Shown here: piece by piece, positions 20,052-31,505 of the stretch
Layout: the number at the start of each line of letters is the position of its first letter
How positions within the stretch are numbered: position 1 is the stretch's first letter
Assembly: GCA_029721515.1 (NCBI GenBank)
Contig: CM056559.1
Span: 501,001 to 565,000 of the forward strand
Reading direction: 5' to 3'
DNA: 64,000 nt
Source of the DNA: Synanceia verrucosa
Lineage: Eukaryota > Chordata > Actinopteri > Perciformes > Synanceiidae
Notes under the pieces: generated by a model
Told to the model about the DNA's origin: nothing
What the model saw: the letters and a program-made list of their open reading frames with translations, nothing else
The model's database searches: none
Position numbers and translations under genes: made by a program

Positions 20052-22100
20052 GATATAGCATAGTATAGTATTGTATAGTATAGAGTGGTACAGTATGGTT
20101 TAGTTTAGTATCGTATTGTATAGTGTGGTACAGTATAGTTTAGTATAGTATAATATAGTATAGTGTTGTATAGTATAGTATAATGTGGTATAGTATAGTT
20201 TCATATTGTATGATATAGTATTGTATAGTATGGAGTGGTACAGTATGGTTTAGTTTAGTTTAGTATAGTATTGTATAGTGTGGTACAGTATAGTTTAGTA
20301 TAGTATAGTATAGTGTGGTATAGTATAGTATAGCATAGTATAGTATAGTGTGGTACAGTATAGTTCAGTATAGTGTGGTATAGTATAGTATAGTCTATAT
20401 AATATAGTGTGGTACAGTATAGTTTAGTTTAGTTTAGTATAGTATAGTATAGTGTGGTATAGTATAGCATAGTATAGTATAGTGTGGTACAGTATAGTTC
20501 AGTATAGTGTGGTATAGTATAGTATAGTCTATATAATATAGTGTGGTACAATACAGTTTAGTTTAGTTTAGTATAGTATAGTATAGCATAGTATAGTATA
20601 GTGTGGTATAGTATAGTATAGTCTATATAATATAGTGTGGTACAGTACAGTTTGGTATCGTGTGGTATAGTTGTCTAGTATAGTACAGTGTGGTACAGTA
20701 TAGTATGGTATAGTATAGTGTGGTACAGTATAGTTTAGTTTAGTATAGTATAGTATAGTATAACATAGTGTGGTACAGTATAGTTTATTATAGTGTGTTA
20801 TAGTATAGTATAGTCTATATAGTATAGTGTGGTACAGTATAGTTTAGTATAGTGTGGTATAGTATAGTTTAGTATAGTATAATGTGGTATAGTGTAGTCT
20901 AGTATATTATAGTGTGGTGCAGTATAGTATAGTATAGTACAGTATAGCATAGTATAGTATAGTATAGTGTGGTGTGGTACAGTATAGTATAGTATAGTAT
21001 AGTGTGGTACAGTATAGTTTAGTTTAGTTTAGTATAGTATAGTATAGTATAACATAGTGTGGTACAGTATAGTTTATTATAGTGTGTTATAGTATAGTAT
21101 AGTCTATATAGTATAGTGTGGTACAGTATAGTTTATTATAGTGTGTTATAGTATAGTATAGTCTATATAGTATTGTGTGGTACAGTATAGTTTAGTATAG
21201 TGTGGTATAGTATAGTTTAGTATAGTATAATGTGGTATAGTGTAGTCTAGTATATTATAGTGTGGTACAGTATAGTATAGTATAGTACAGTATAGTATAG
21301 TGTGGTATAGTATAGTATAGTATAGCATAGTATAGTATAGTGTGGTACAGTATAGTTCAGTATAGTGTGGTATAGTATAGTATAGTCTATATAATATAGT
21401 GTGGTACAGTACAGTTTGGTATCGTGTGGTATAGTTGTCTAGTATAGTATAGTGTGGTACAGTATAGTATAGTATAGTATAGTATAGTATAGTATAGTAT
21501 AGTGTGGTACAGTATAGTTTAGTTTAGTTTAGTATAGTATAGTATAGTATAGTATAGTATAACATAGTGTGGTACAGTATAGTTTATTATAGTGTGTTAT
21601 AGTATAGTATAGTCTATATAGTATAGTGTGGTACAGTATAGTTTAGTATAGTATAATGTGGTATAGTGTAGTCTAGTATATTATAGTGTGGTGCAGTATA
21701 GTATAGTATAGTACAGTATAGCATAGTATAGTATAGTATAGTGTGGTACAGTATAGTGTAGTTTAGTTTAGTTTAGTATAGTATAGTATAGTATAACATA
21801 GTGTGGTACAGTATAGTTTATTATAGTGTGTTATAGTATAGTATAGTCTATATAGTATAGTGTGGTACAATATAGTTTAGTATAGCGTGTTATAGTATAG
21901 TATAGTCTATATAGTATAGTGTGGTACAGTATAGTTTAGTATAGTGTGGTATAGTATAGTTTAGTATAGTATAATGTGGTATAGTGTAGTCTAGTATATT
22001 ATAGTGTGGTACAGTATAGTATAGTATAGTACAGTATAGCATAGTATAGTATAGTATAGTGTGGTACAGTATTGTATCGTATGGTGCAGTGTACTATAAT
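20052..22100. repeat. TATAG-based satellite, about 2 kb
   Basis: Built from GTATA/TATAG pentamers with recurrent GTGTGGTACAGTATAG and GTCTATATAGTATAG words about every 40-60 bp. Longer blocks recur in the same order, for example at 21041-21150 and 21771-21860, so there is higher-order duplication. No gene. Confidence 0.95.
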
Positions 22101-22789
22101 ACATAAGAATAGTCCAGTGTGTCAATAATCTATAAAGCAGAGAAGAGACAGAAGTTTATATTTATTGGACAGGCTGGAATGATGGAGGCAGACCAGAGGA
22201 TGAAGCTGGATGACACGAAATGAAGAGTCCTGTTGTCGTCACCCAGGAGACGTTACAGTATAATATGTCCCAGTATGTCATAAAAAGACAAAGCATTTCA
22301 TGAAACAATCATAGTTTAATATGACATGTTTGACACTTTTTATCTACAAATTACACTGTGACTTCACCTCCTCCAGCTCCATCTGGTCCATGTCTTTATT
22401 AAGCCTTTTCAAATAATTATGCTGTGACTTCGTATTTTCTGATAACCTTTTTGTATTTTTATTATTTATTTGTTGCCATGCTATGATATGATTTTATTGA
22501 ATAATTTTATTACACATTGCATTCAAAAATATGAAAATTTACATTACATCATGACATAATGCGGTGCTACACTCTGACATTTTTTCACTTTTTCGCCATA
22601 CTATACAGTGACAACAATAAGAGTGTATGAATGCTTAAAGATGGAAAACCATCATGAGTGCTGCACACTATAGATGAACAAGATGGACCAGTTATTGAAC
22701 ATGTTGAGAAAAACTGAAACACGGATATTGCACACAGTAAATATTAAATTATAAATTATTGCATATCGACAGCTCTTGGCGCTCTCCAT
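22101..22789. other. AT-rich spacer
   Basis: No gene. CGCCATACTATACAGTGAC near 22592 is an outlying copy of a word from the tandem array that follows. Confidence 0.4.
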
Positions 22790-23035
22790 GTTTTATTTCA
22801 CATCATGTCTGCTGTGGGTTGACTGGTTATTGGTTGGTTTTGGACTGGTTTCCAGTCTGTCTCTGAAGCAGCTCTCCAGTGGTGTCTCCTGCAGAGGGTG
22901 GGACATGTTGTCCATCATCCTCCTGTCCATCCTCCACAGGGTGCAGAGGGAAACCCAGCACAGAGCTGGACCTCCTCACCAGTCTGTTCAGTCTCTTCCT
23001 GTCTACAAAAACAGATGGCAGATGACAGTCAGAGA
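22790..23035. repeat. Probable LINE fragment
   Basis: A GC-richer island in AT-rich sequence (GGTGTCTCCTGCAGAGGGTG, then CACCAGTCTGTTCAGTCTC) of a type common in fish interspersed repeats. No intact frame; family not assigned. Confidence 0.45.
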
Positions 23036-23049
23036 AGGACCGTGTAAAA

Positions 23050-24260
23050 CTTGACTTTTTCCAACTTATTTCACAAAGAATTCATTCAATTTCTACTAGG
23101 ACTTTTGTGACAATTTTTCAACTCTACAATAACTTTTTTAAAATTCAAATAATTTTTCAGATGTGCTAAAAGTTCACATTTCAACTAATTTCACTATGTA
23201 ATCATTCAATATACCCTAATTTGGCCATTGAATGACTTTTTAAGACATTTCGCATGAAGATTTTTTTTTTACCTTTTCGACATACTATGACTTTCATGAT
23301 TATTTTTCAGACATGCTATAATATACTTTTTTTTATCCATTTTGAAAGTAATTTCACCGTAAATTTATTCAACATACAATAATATGTCTATTTATTTTAA
23401 TTTGGCTATTTCAGGATTTTTTTTTTTACATTTTGTAATTTTTTTACTTTTTCAACATACTACAATATAAGTTCTGTGACAATTTTTCAGATATGACTTT
23501 TTTATGTATTCTTTTCAAGTTCAGTCACATTCAACATGCCAGAATTTTGCCATTTAATGAAATTTTAGGATATTACTCATTTTGTCATTTTTTTCACTTT
23601 TTCGGCATACTATAATATGACTTTTTTAACAAAATTCTTAACATGCTAAAATATACTTTTCTATCACTTTTTAAAAGTAATTTCATGATACATTCACTCA
23701 ATATACAATAATTTGGCTATTTAAAATATTTTTAGGACATTTTACATTTTTGACATTTTTTTGACATACTATAGTATGACCATGAAATTCTTGACATGGT
23801 AATATATTCTTTTCTATCACTTTTTAAAAGTAATTTCACTATAAATTCATTCAGTATACAATAATTTGGCTATTTAATGTATTTTTTAGGATGTTTTACA
23901 TTTTGACATTTTTTGACTTTTTTGGCATACTATAGTATGACTTTTTAACAAATTTCTTGGCATGCTAAATTATACTTTTCTATCACTTTTTAAAAGTAAT
24001 TTCACTATAAATTCATACATTCATTCAATAGACAATAACTTGGCTATTTTAAATATTTTTAGGGCATGTTACATTTTGACATTTTTTGACTTTTTGTACA
24101 TGCTATACTTTGACTTTTATGATTATTTTCAGACATGCTATAATGACTTTTTTATTATTTTTAAAGTAATTTAACCATATATTCATACAACAATAATATG
24201 TCTGGTTTTTTTTAACTTTTTTTTTTTTACATTTTCAACATTCTAATTTCACAGCAGTTT
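23050..24260. repeat. Degenerate AT-rich tandem repeat of about 160 bp
   Basis: The word AATTTCACTATAAATTCATT or a variant occurs near 23185, 23350, 23680, 23833, 23998 and 24170, with weaker copies near 23070 and 23520, a spacing of roughly 115-175 bp. Each period also carries ACATTTTGACATTTTT and a CATACTATAGTATG palindrome or its remnant. About eight copies, diverged and with indels. Confidence 0.7.
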
Positions 24261-24404
24261 TATAGATAATATTAACGATAAAATTCAGTTTTTAAATCAA
24301 TAAAAAGAAAGTGACTCCATGAACCAGTCAATGAACCTCAGGTAACAAAAGGTCTACCCGAGAAACATAACAGAAATATTCGAGAAATATAACAGAAATA
24401 TAAG

Positions 24405-24407
<3 letters not shown>

Positions 24408-24472
<65 letters not shown>
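24408..24472. repeat. TA dinucleotide microsatellite
   Basis: About 32 uninterrupted AT dinucleotides. Confidence 0.95.
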
Positions 24473-24474
<2 letters not shown>

Positions 24475-24925
24475 TCCTCCTGTTATGATTTATTATTATA
24501 TGTATATTAATAATAATAATAAAAACAGAAAACACTGTCAACTGGGTTTATTATTCTATGACTGTCACGACAGAGCAATAACAAAAATGCCTTATCTGTC
24601 AAATAAATCTACTTCTATAAAAAAACCATTGAGTGTTAATTTGACTGATCTGTCGATTATTTCTACAGTTTCTGTGTTGCTTTATTAAAAGCGTCATTAG
24701 AGCTCAGCTCTGACAGGAAGAATGAAGCAGAGCTAATTAATCCCTGAGCTCTGATGTTTTCACCTCTGGACCAATCAGCTTCCAGGAAGAACAAGAACAA
24801 CAACAACAAGGAGCCTCTAATTCCATTTAAGTCTTTAAAGCCCAGAGGAAACACCTGCTGCTCACAGCTGCACCACATTACATCAAGATACATGGATCTA
24901 TCAATAGATTGATACAGTAGTAGTA

Positions 24926-24961
<36 letters not shown>

Positions 24962-25192
24962 GTTATAATAACAACAACAAAAGCACATACATGTACATAT
25001 AGTAATGTGATTAAAGATCATCATTATCTGATCACTTAACATGAAAAACAAATTAACAGATTAAACTCTGGAGATTTTCCTCTAATTGACTCAAAGATGT
25101 TTAATTAGCTTCAGCCAATTAGAACGCTGCTGCATCCAGGGTCTGTCTTTCCTGTGGGACATTTGGACAGTTGGACAGCAGGTATAAGAAGA
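24473..25192. other. Spacer with an AAT microsatellite
   Basis: AATAATAAT run at about 24919-24960. Otherwise no gene is seen. Confidence 0.5.
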
Positions 25193-25229
25193 AGAGAGAG
25201 GAGACAGACCTCCTCTTCTTGAGGAGCAG
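25193..25229 (+). promoter_or_regulatory. Possible promoter and non-coding first exon
   Basis: TATAAG at 25193-25198 is followed about 30 bases later by a strong splice-donor match, GAGCAG then GTGAGG (junction after 25229), and a second one, CAGCAG then GTAGGA, at about 25246. An acceptor-like TCTCTGCTCAG ends at 28851, 14 bases before the class I-like OR start. ORs often have a 5' non-coding exon, so the 51-bp satellite may lie in that intron. This is inference from consensus sites only. Confidence 0.25.
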
Positions 25230-25445
25230 GTGAGGACCTTCAGCAGGTAGGATCAATAACTGTGATTAGTTTTTACTGATCAGCAGTACTTCATTTACTG
25301 TGTACTACTACTTGATTAAAGTACTCAGCATGATGGTGAACTCATCTGTCATGTTTACAACTAAACTACTGTGGTGATCATAATAATTAATATGTATATA
25401 CTGTTTATGTATAATTAAATACTTTATAATAACTGTTTATATGCT

Positions 25446-28371
25446 AAGTGTTCATATTAATAATTACTAAAACTGTTAATATTGATTATTAACAATGAGT
25501 GTTTATATTAGTAATCACTAAAACTGTTAATATTGATTATTAACAATGAGTGTTCATATTAATAATTACTAAAACTGTTAATATTGATTATTAACAATGA
25601 GTGTTTATATTAGTAATCACTAAAACTGTTAATATTGATTATTAACAATGAGTGTTTATATTAGTAATTAATAAAACTGTTAATATTGATTAACAATGAG
25701 TGTTCATATTAATAATTACTAAAACTGTTAATATTGATTAACAATGAGTGTTCATATTAATAATTACTAAAACTGTTAATATTGATTATTAACAGTGAGT
25801 GTTTATATTAGTAATCAATAAAACTGTTAATATTGATTATTAACAGTGAGTGTTTATATTAGTAATCAATAAAACTGTTAATATTGATTATTAACAGTGA
25901 GTGTTTATATTAGTAATCAATAAAACTGTTAATATTGATTATTAACAGTGAGTGTTTATATTAGTAATCAATAAAACTGTTAATATTGATTATTAACAGT
26001 GAGTGTTTATATTAGTAATCAATAAAACTGTTAATATTGATTATTAACAGTGAGTGTTTATATTAGTAATCAATAAAACTGTTAATATTGATTATTAACA
26101 GTGAGTGTTTATATTAGTAATCACTAAAACTGTTAATATTGATTATTAACAATGAGTGTTTATATTAGTAATTACTAAAACTGTTAATATTGATTATTAA
26201 CAGTGAGTGTTTATATTAGTAATCAATAAAACTGTTAATATTGATTATTAACAATGAGTGTTTATATTAGTAATCAATAAAACTGTTAATATTGATTATT
26301 AACAATGAGTGTTTATATTAGTAATCAATAAAACTGTTAATATTGATTATTAACAATGAGTGTTTATATTAATAATTACTAAAACTGTTAATATTGATTA
26401 TTAACAATGAGTGTTTATATTAATAATTACTAAAACTGTTAATATTGATTATTAACAATGAGTGTTTATATTAGTAATTACTAAAACTGTCAATATTGAT
26501 TATTAACAATGAGTGTTTATATTAATAATTACTAAAACTGTTAATATTGATTATTAACAATGAGTGTTTATATTAATAATTACTAAAACTGTTAATATTG
26601 ATTATTAACAATGAGTGTTTATATTAATAATTACTAAAACTGTTAATATTGATTATTAACAATGAGTGTTTATATTAATAATTACTAAAACTGTTAATAT
26701 TGATTATTAACAATGAGTGTTTATATTAATAATTACTAAAACTGTTAATATTGATTATTAACAATGAGTGTTTATATTAGTAATTACTAAAACTGTCAAT
26801 ATTGATTATTAACAATGAGTGTTTATATTAATAATTACTAAAACTGTCAATATTGATTATTAACAAAGAGTGTTTATATTAATAATTACTAAAACTGTCA
26901 ATATTGATTATTAACAATGAGTGTTTATATTAGTAATTAATAAAACTGTCAATATTGATTATTAACAATGAGTGTTTATATTAGTAATTACTAAAACTGT
27001 CAATATTGATTATTAACAATGAGTGTTTATATTAGTAATTACTAAAACTGTCAATATTGATTATTAACAATGAGTGTTTATATTAGTAATCACTAAAACT
27101 GTCAATATTGATTATTAACAATGAGTGTTTATATTAGTAATCAATAAAACTGTCAATATTGATTATTAACAATGAGTGTTTATATTAGTAATCACTAAAA
27201 CTGTCAATATTGATTATTAACAATGAGTGTTTATATTAGTAATCACTAAAACTGTCAATATTGATTATTAACAATGAGTGTTTATATTAGTAATCACTAA
27301 AACTGTCAATATTGATTATTAACAATGAGTGTTTATATTAGTAATCACTAAAACTGTCAATATTGATTATTAACAATGAGTGTTTATATTAGTAATTACT
27401 AAAACTGTCAATATTGATTATTAACAATGAGTGTTTATATTAGTAATTACTAAAACTGTCAATATTGATTATTAACAATGAGTGTTTATATTAGTAATCA
27501 CTAAAACTGTCAATATTGATTATTAACAATGAGTGTTTATATTAGTAATTAATAAAACTGTTAATATTGATTATTAACAATGAGTGTTTATATTAGTAAT
27601 TAATAAAACTGTTAATATTGATTATTAACAATGAGTGTTTATATTAGTAATTAATAAAACTGTTAATATTGATTAACAATGAGTGTTTATATTAGTAATT
27701 ACTAAAACTGTTAATATTGATTATTAACAATGAGTGTTTATATTAGTAATTACTAAAACTGTTAATATTGATTATTAACAATGAGTGTTTATATTAGTAA
27801 TTACTAAAACTGTCAATATTGATGATTAACAATGAGTGTTTATATTAGTAATTAATAAAACTGTCAATATTGATTATTAACAATGAGTGTTTATATTAGT
27901 AATTAATAAAACTGTCAATATTGTTTATTAACAATGAGTGCTTATATTAGTAATTAATAAAACTGTCAATATTGATTATTAACAATGAGTGCTTATATTA
28001 GTAATTAATAAAACTGTCAATATTGATTATTAACAATGAGTGCTTATATTAGTAATTAATAAAACTGTCAATATTGATTATTAACAATGAGTGCTTATAT
28101 TAGTAATTAATAAAACTGTCAATATTGATTATTAACAATGAGTGTTTCTATTAAGAATTACTAAAACTGTCAATATTGATTATTAACAATGAGTGTTTCT
28201 ATTAAGAATTACTAAAACTGTCAATATTGATTTTTAACAATGAGTGTTTATATTAAGAATTAATAAAACTGTCAATATTGATTTTTAACAATGAGTGTTT
28301 ATATTAGTAATTACTAAAACTGTCAATATTGATTATTAACAATAAGTGTTCATATTAGTAATTACTAAAAC
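25446..28371. repeat. 51-bp satellite, about 57 copies
   Basis: The unit contains AACAATGAGTGTTTATATTA, then GTAATTACTAAAACTGTCAA, then TATTGATTATT; successive AACAATGAG words are 51 bp apart, with a few 48-bp copies lacking one TTA. Variants are clustered: AACAGTGAG at about 25790-26220, CTGTTAAT mostly before 26470, CTGTCAAT mainly after it, GTGCTTATA at about 27937-28110 and TTTCTATTAAGAA at about 28143-28210. No gene inside. Confidence 0.97.
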
Positions 28372-28865
28372 TAAATCTACTTAAAACTGTTTAATATTAA
28401 TATCATGTTGAATATTTAAAGTGTATTTTCTATTTCTTTTTGATAAAGTTATTAAATATATATAAAAAGTACAATATTTACTCTGAGAAATAAAATACTG
28501 AAGTAAAAATAATTAACAGTACCAAAAACTATTTATTATATTAATTATTCATATCCAGTCATTTTAGTTAATTGATCCTGTCTGTGTTTACGTCGTGATT
28601 TTATTGTTGTCAGTCAATATAATTATAATGGTTGTGTGTATGTATATACATACACGTATATATATAAAATTAAACATGTTTTATATGTTAACTGTATGAA
28701 AAGACATTCACAGATATGAGTTGTGATTTGGCTGAAAATATATTTAAATTTTTTTAATAACTTAAAGAAAGAACGCTGGAACAGGAGCGCTCAGGTCGCC
28801 ACTTCCTGTTGATGTTTGGCTGTTCAGGCGAACGCTCGCCTCTCTGCTCAGGTGAGGCCTCCATC
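28372..28865. other. Spacer upstream of the class I-like OR
   Basis: AT-rich up to 28770, then abruptly GC-rich. Contains a possible splice acceptor ending at 28851. Confidence 0.4.
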
Positions 28866-29867
28866 ATGGCGGAGGAGTCGCTGGGCAGTAACTCCTCCCA
28901 CACCACCTTTGTGCTACGGGGTTTCCCAGGGCTGCAGGAACACCGCCGGCTGCTGGCGCTGCCACTCTGCGCCTCCTACCTGGCGGCGCTGCTGGGGAAC
29001 ACCCTGCTGGTGTTCGTGGTCTATGGTGTGGACAGCCTGCACAGCCCCATGTACCTGCTAGTCTGCATGCTGTGCGTCGTTGACGTCCTTGTGGTTACCA
29101 CCATCGTACCCAAGATGCTCCTCAGCCTCCTGCTGGACCGGGACCACATCTCTCTGGCCGGCTGCCTGATCCAGATGTTCTCCACTCACTTCCTGTCCTC
29201 GCTGGAGTCCACGCTGCTGCTGGCAATGGCACTGGACCGCTACGTGGCCGTCTGCTGGCCGCTGCGCTACGCCGACATCATTGACTCCTCCATGTTGGTA
29301 AAGCTGCTGCTCTTCGCGCTGGTGCGCAGCGGAGCCATCATGGCGACTCTGGTCGGCTTGGCAGGCTCGCTGCAGTTCTGCGGCTCCAATGTTATCCGGC
29401 ACTGCTACTGCGACCACATGGCGCTGGTCAGCCTGGCATGCGGCAGCACGGACAGGAACAGCGTGGCGGGCCTCGCTGTCATCATTTGCTTCGTAGGCGT
29501 GGACATCCCACTCATCATCTTCTCCTACATGAAGATCCTGAGTGTGGTGTTGCGAGCAGCGGCGGCCGGCGAGGATCGCTGGAAGGCCCTCCACACCTGC
29601 GGCACTCACCTGATCGTCATGATGTGTTTCTACCTGGTGGGAAGCATCACCTTCCTGTCACACAACCTGAACATCCCCATACCGACGGACGTCAACACCC
29701 TCATGGGACTCGTGTATATCCTGTTCCCAGCGACAGTCAACCCCATCATCTACGGAGTCCGGACCAAAGAGATCCGGAACGGATTCTTTAGGATATTTTG
29801 TCAAACCAAAGATGTCCGAGTGACGAAAGTAAAGAAGGTTTGTCCTGCTGGGAAACGACAAACGTGA
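28866..29867 (+). CDS. Olfactory receptor, class I-like, 333 aa
   Basis: Seven-transmembrane odorant receptor unlike the delta-like set. Landmarks: NSS glycosylation site (9-11), GN in TM1 (44-45), SLHSPMYLLVCML (57-69), Cys100 and loop-2 cysteines 172, 180, 182 and 192, MALDRYVAVCWPLRY at the end of TM3 (121-135), SYMKILSVVLR in TM5 (220-230), KALHTCGTHLIVMM in TM6 (240-253) and NPIIYGV in TM7 (292-298). MALDRYVA and THLIVM are typical of class I receptors of the OR51/52/56 kind, so an alpha/beta-like group is likely but needs a tree. The frame opens at 28809; I chose 28866 (ATCATGG, good Kozak, MAEESLGSNSS) since the upstream 19 residues look non-OR. The coding region is clearly richer in G and C than the other ORs. 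Confidence 0.93.
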   Translation: MAEESLGSNSSHTTFVLRGFPGLQEHRRLLALPLCASYLAALLGNTLLVFVVYGVDSLHSPMYLLVCMLCVVDVLVVTTIVPKMLLSLLLDRDHISLAGCLIQMFSTHFLSSLESTLLLAMALDRYVAVCWPLRYADIIDSSMLVKLLLFALVRSGAIMATLVGLAGSLQFCGSNVIRHCYCDHMALVSLACGSTDRNSVAGLAVIICFVGVDIPLIIFSYMKILSVVLRAAAAGEDRWKALHTCGTHLIVMMCFYLVGSITFLSHNLNIPIPTDVNTLMGLVYILFPATVNPIIYGVRTKEIRNGFFRIFCQTKDVRVTKVKKVCPAGKRQT

Positions 29868-30576
29868 TGAAGACTTCCTGCCTCTGATGGATATAACGTC
29901 TTAAAAGAAAACTTCTCCTGGGAAATGAGTTACGAAAAGAAAACTTTCTTTCATGCCTCCATGGAGAAAAAAATGAAATATAGATAATAAATACATGGAA
30001 ACATCAAGTAAAACTGGACTAATAAGACTTTTATTTTCATTATGAGATTTTTCTGCAGCAGTTTTTAACAGCTCTTTCTGTAGTTTTGCTGTTGAAAATC
30101 CTTCAGCTAAATAAAACAAAGCTAACAGGATGACAGACGCTCATTTTAATGATGGTATACCTTTAAGAGCCTTTTGTCTTTTCAATGAAGGACAATAAAT
30201 AAGTGAGTAAATTCAAGATGTAAAGGGTTCATCCTCAGGAGAGCATATGGATATTCCACCTCAAGAAGTTTGATCTCTTTTTTTCTGACAAACAGTTACC
30301 GAACGGTTAACCAAACGGTTAGCCGCTGCTAGCAGACTGCTCTTGGCCATTAGCCGTCGTATCTTTTGCTCACTCTCTATCTTTTAAGTCATTTGTTGTT
30401 GAATAATTTCAACAGTTTGTCGCAGTACGGAAGTTAGAATTCTGATCGTTTCACAGGCTAAAGTTAGCCAGCTATCATGAGCCTGTTCTACTTGGAAAGT
30501 GTATTGATAGCGACAACAAAAGTTAGCTAAGGTTAGCCAGCTAACGTCAAAACACACAGGAAGCCAGAAACGTCCT
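29868..30576. other. 3' flank of the OR
   Basis: AATAAA on plus at 29986-29991 and again near 30107 could end the OR transcript. No other gene is seen. Confidence 0.4.
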
Positions 30577-31505
30577 TTTATTAAAGATGCAGTGGGACAA
30601 TATACAGGTTTCTTCCTGGCCCTGTCAAAATAAAAACAAATTTGAATAATATTAGTAATAATTACAGTGTTGTTGTTTTTTTCAGTCTTTTCTCTAAAGA
30701 CTCAGAAAGTAAAATAAAAGTCCAGTCGCTTTACTTCCTGTTTACAGTCAGCTGATCACTATCAGACTTCCTTCCTGTGATGCAGCCGTTGGTTTGACTT
30801 CGCTCGGCGTTAATTCGCTGCACTTCCTGTTTGTGCGTTCAAAGATGCTCAGAGAAGTTTCAAAGGGGGATTGAATGTTGGTAGATATCAGATCTGTTCT
30901 GAGCTCGGATTGGCTCGTCTCTCAAAGTGGATTTTGGTCGAAGCAAAGTGAAACCAGCAGCTGATGAAGATCAAACTCGACAGAGGTTGGTTATCTGTGA
31001 TATTAAAAAAGTATTTCATGCATTGAGGTTCCTCTTAGCTGATTGGCTGCTCTCTTTGACAGTCTCAGGTGCTTTCGGCGGTCTGGACGTCCTGCCGGCT
31101 GCAGACTGACCTTCTACGAAGACGTCCAGGTGACGGACTGATCCGGACCAAGTGAGGAGGCTTACCCTCTGACACGACACACCGAAACTAATCTCAACAC
31201 AACCGGCTCGTCCCTAATGGAAACATGTAGAACAAAGTGACATTAGAGGCATGCAGCCGGCCGTCATTACGAAGCCACGGCCGCCGGCCGGCCAGACGGA
31301 GGAGTGGAGCTGCTCCGTCTGGAAACACGACGTCTAGCGGCGGTATTCTAGCTTTTTACACCCCGACTGGACAAGAGAGGACGAACATGAACGAGGACAC
31401 AAACACCGCCGGGTGTTGAAAGGGGTCCGGACCACGGGTTGACCAACAGGTGACCTACAGATGACCTCCGTCTACAGCAGCTGTGGCAGTGGCGACTTGC
31501 TGCCT
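30577..31505 (-). other. Putative arrb1 3' UTR
   Basis: The minus strand carries AATAAA at 30577-30582, about 925 bases downstream of the arrb1 stop, the best candidate poly(A) signal that I see. A 10-bp perfect stem (CCAGACGGAG at 31292-31301 with its complement at 31313-31322, 11-base loop) lies inside, next to a GCCGCCGGCCGGCC stretch. The 3' end itself is not provable from sequence. Confidence 0.35.

Noticed and set aside
29058..29791. Frames of 183 (minus) and 117 (plus) codons overlapping the class I-like OR
   Set aside because: Shadow frames of a GC-rich coding region; they have no domain, while the OR frame has all family motifs.
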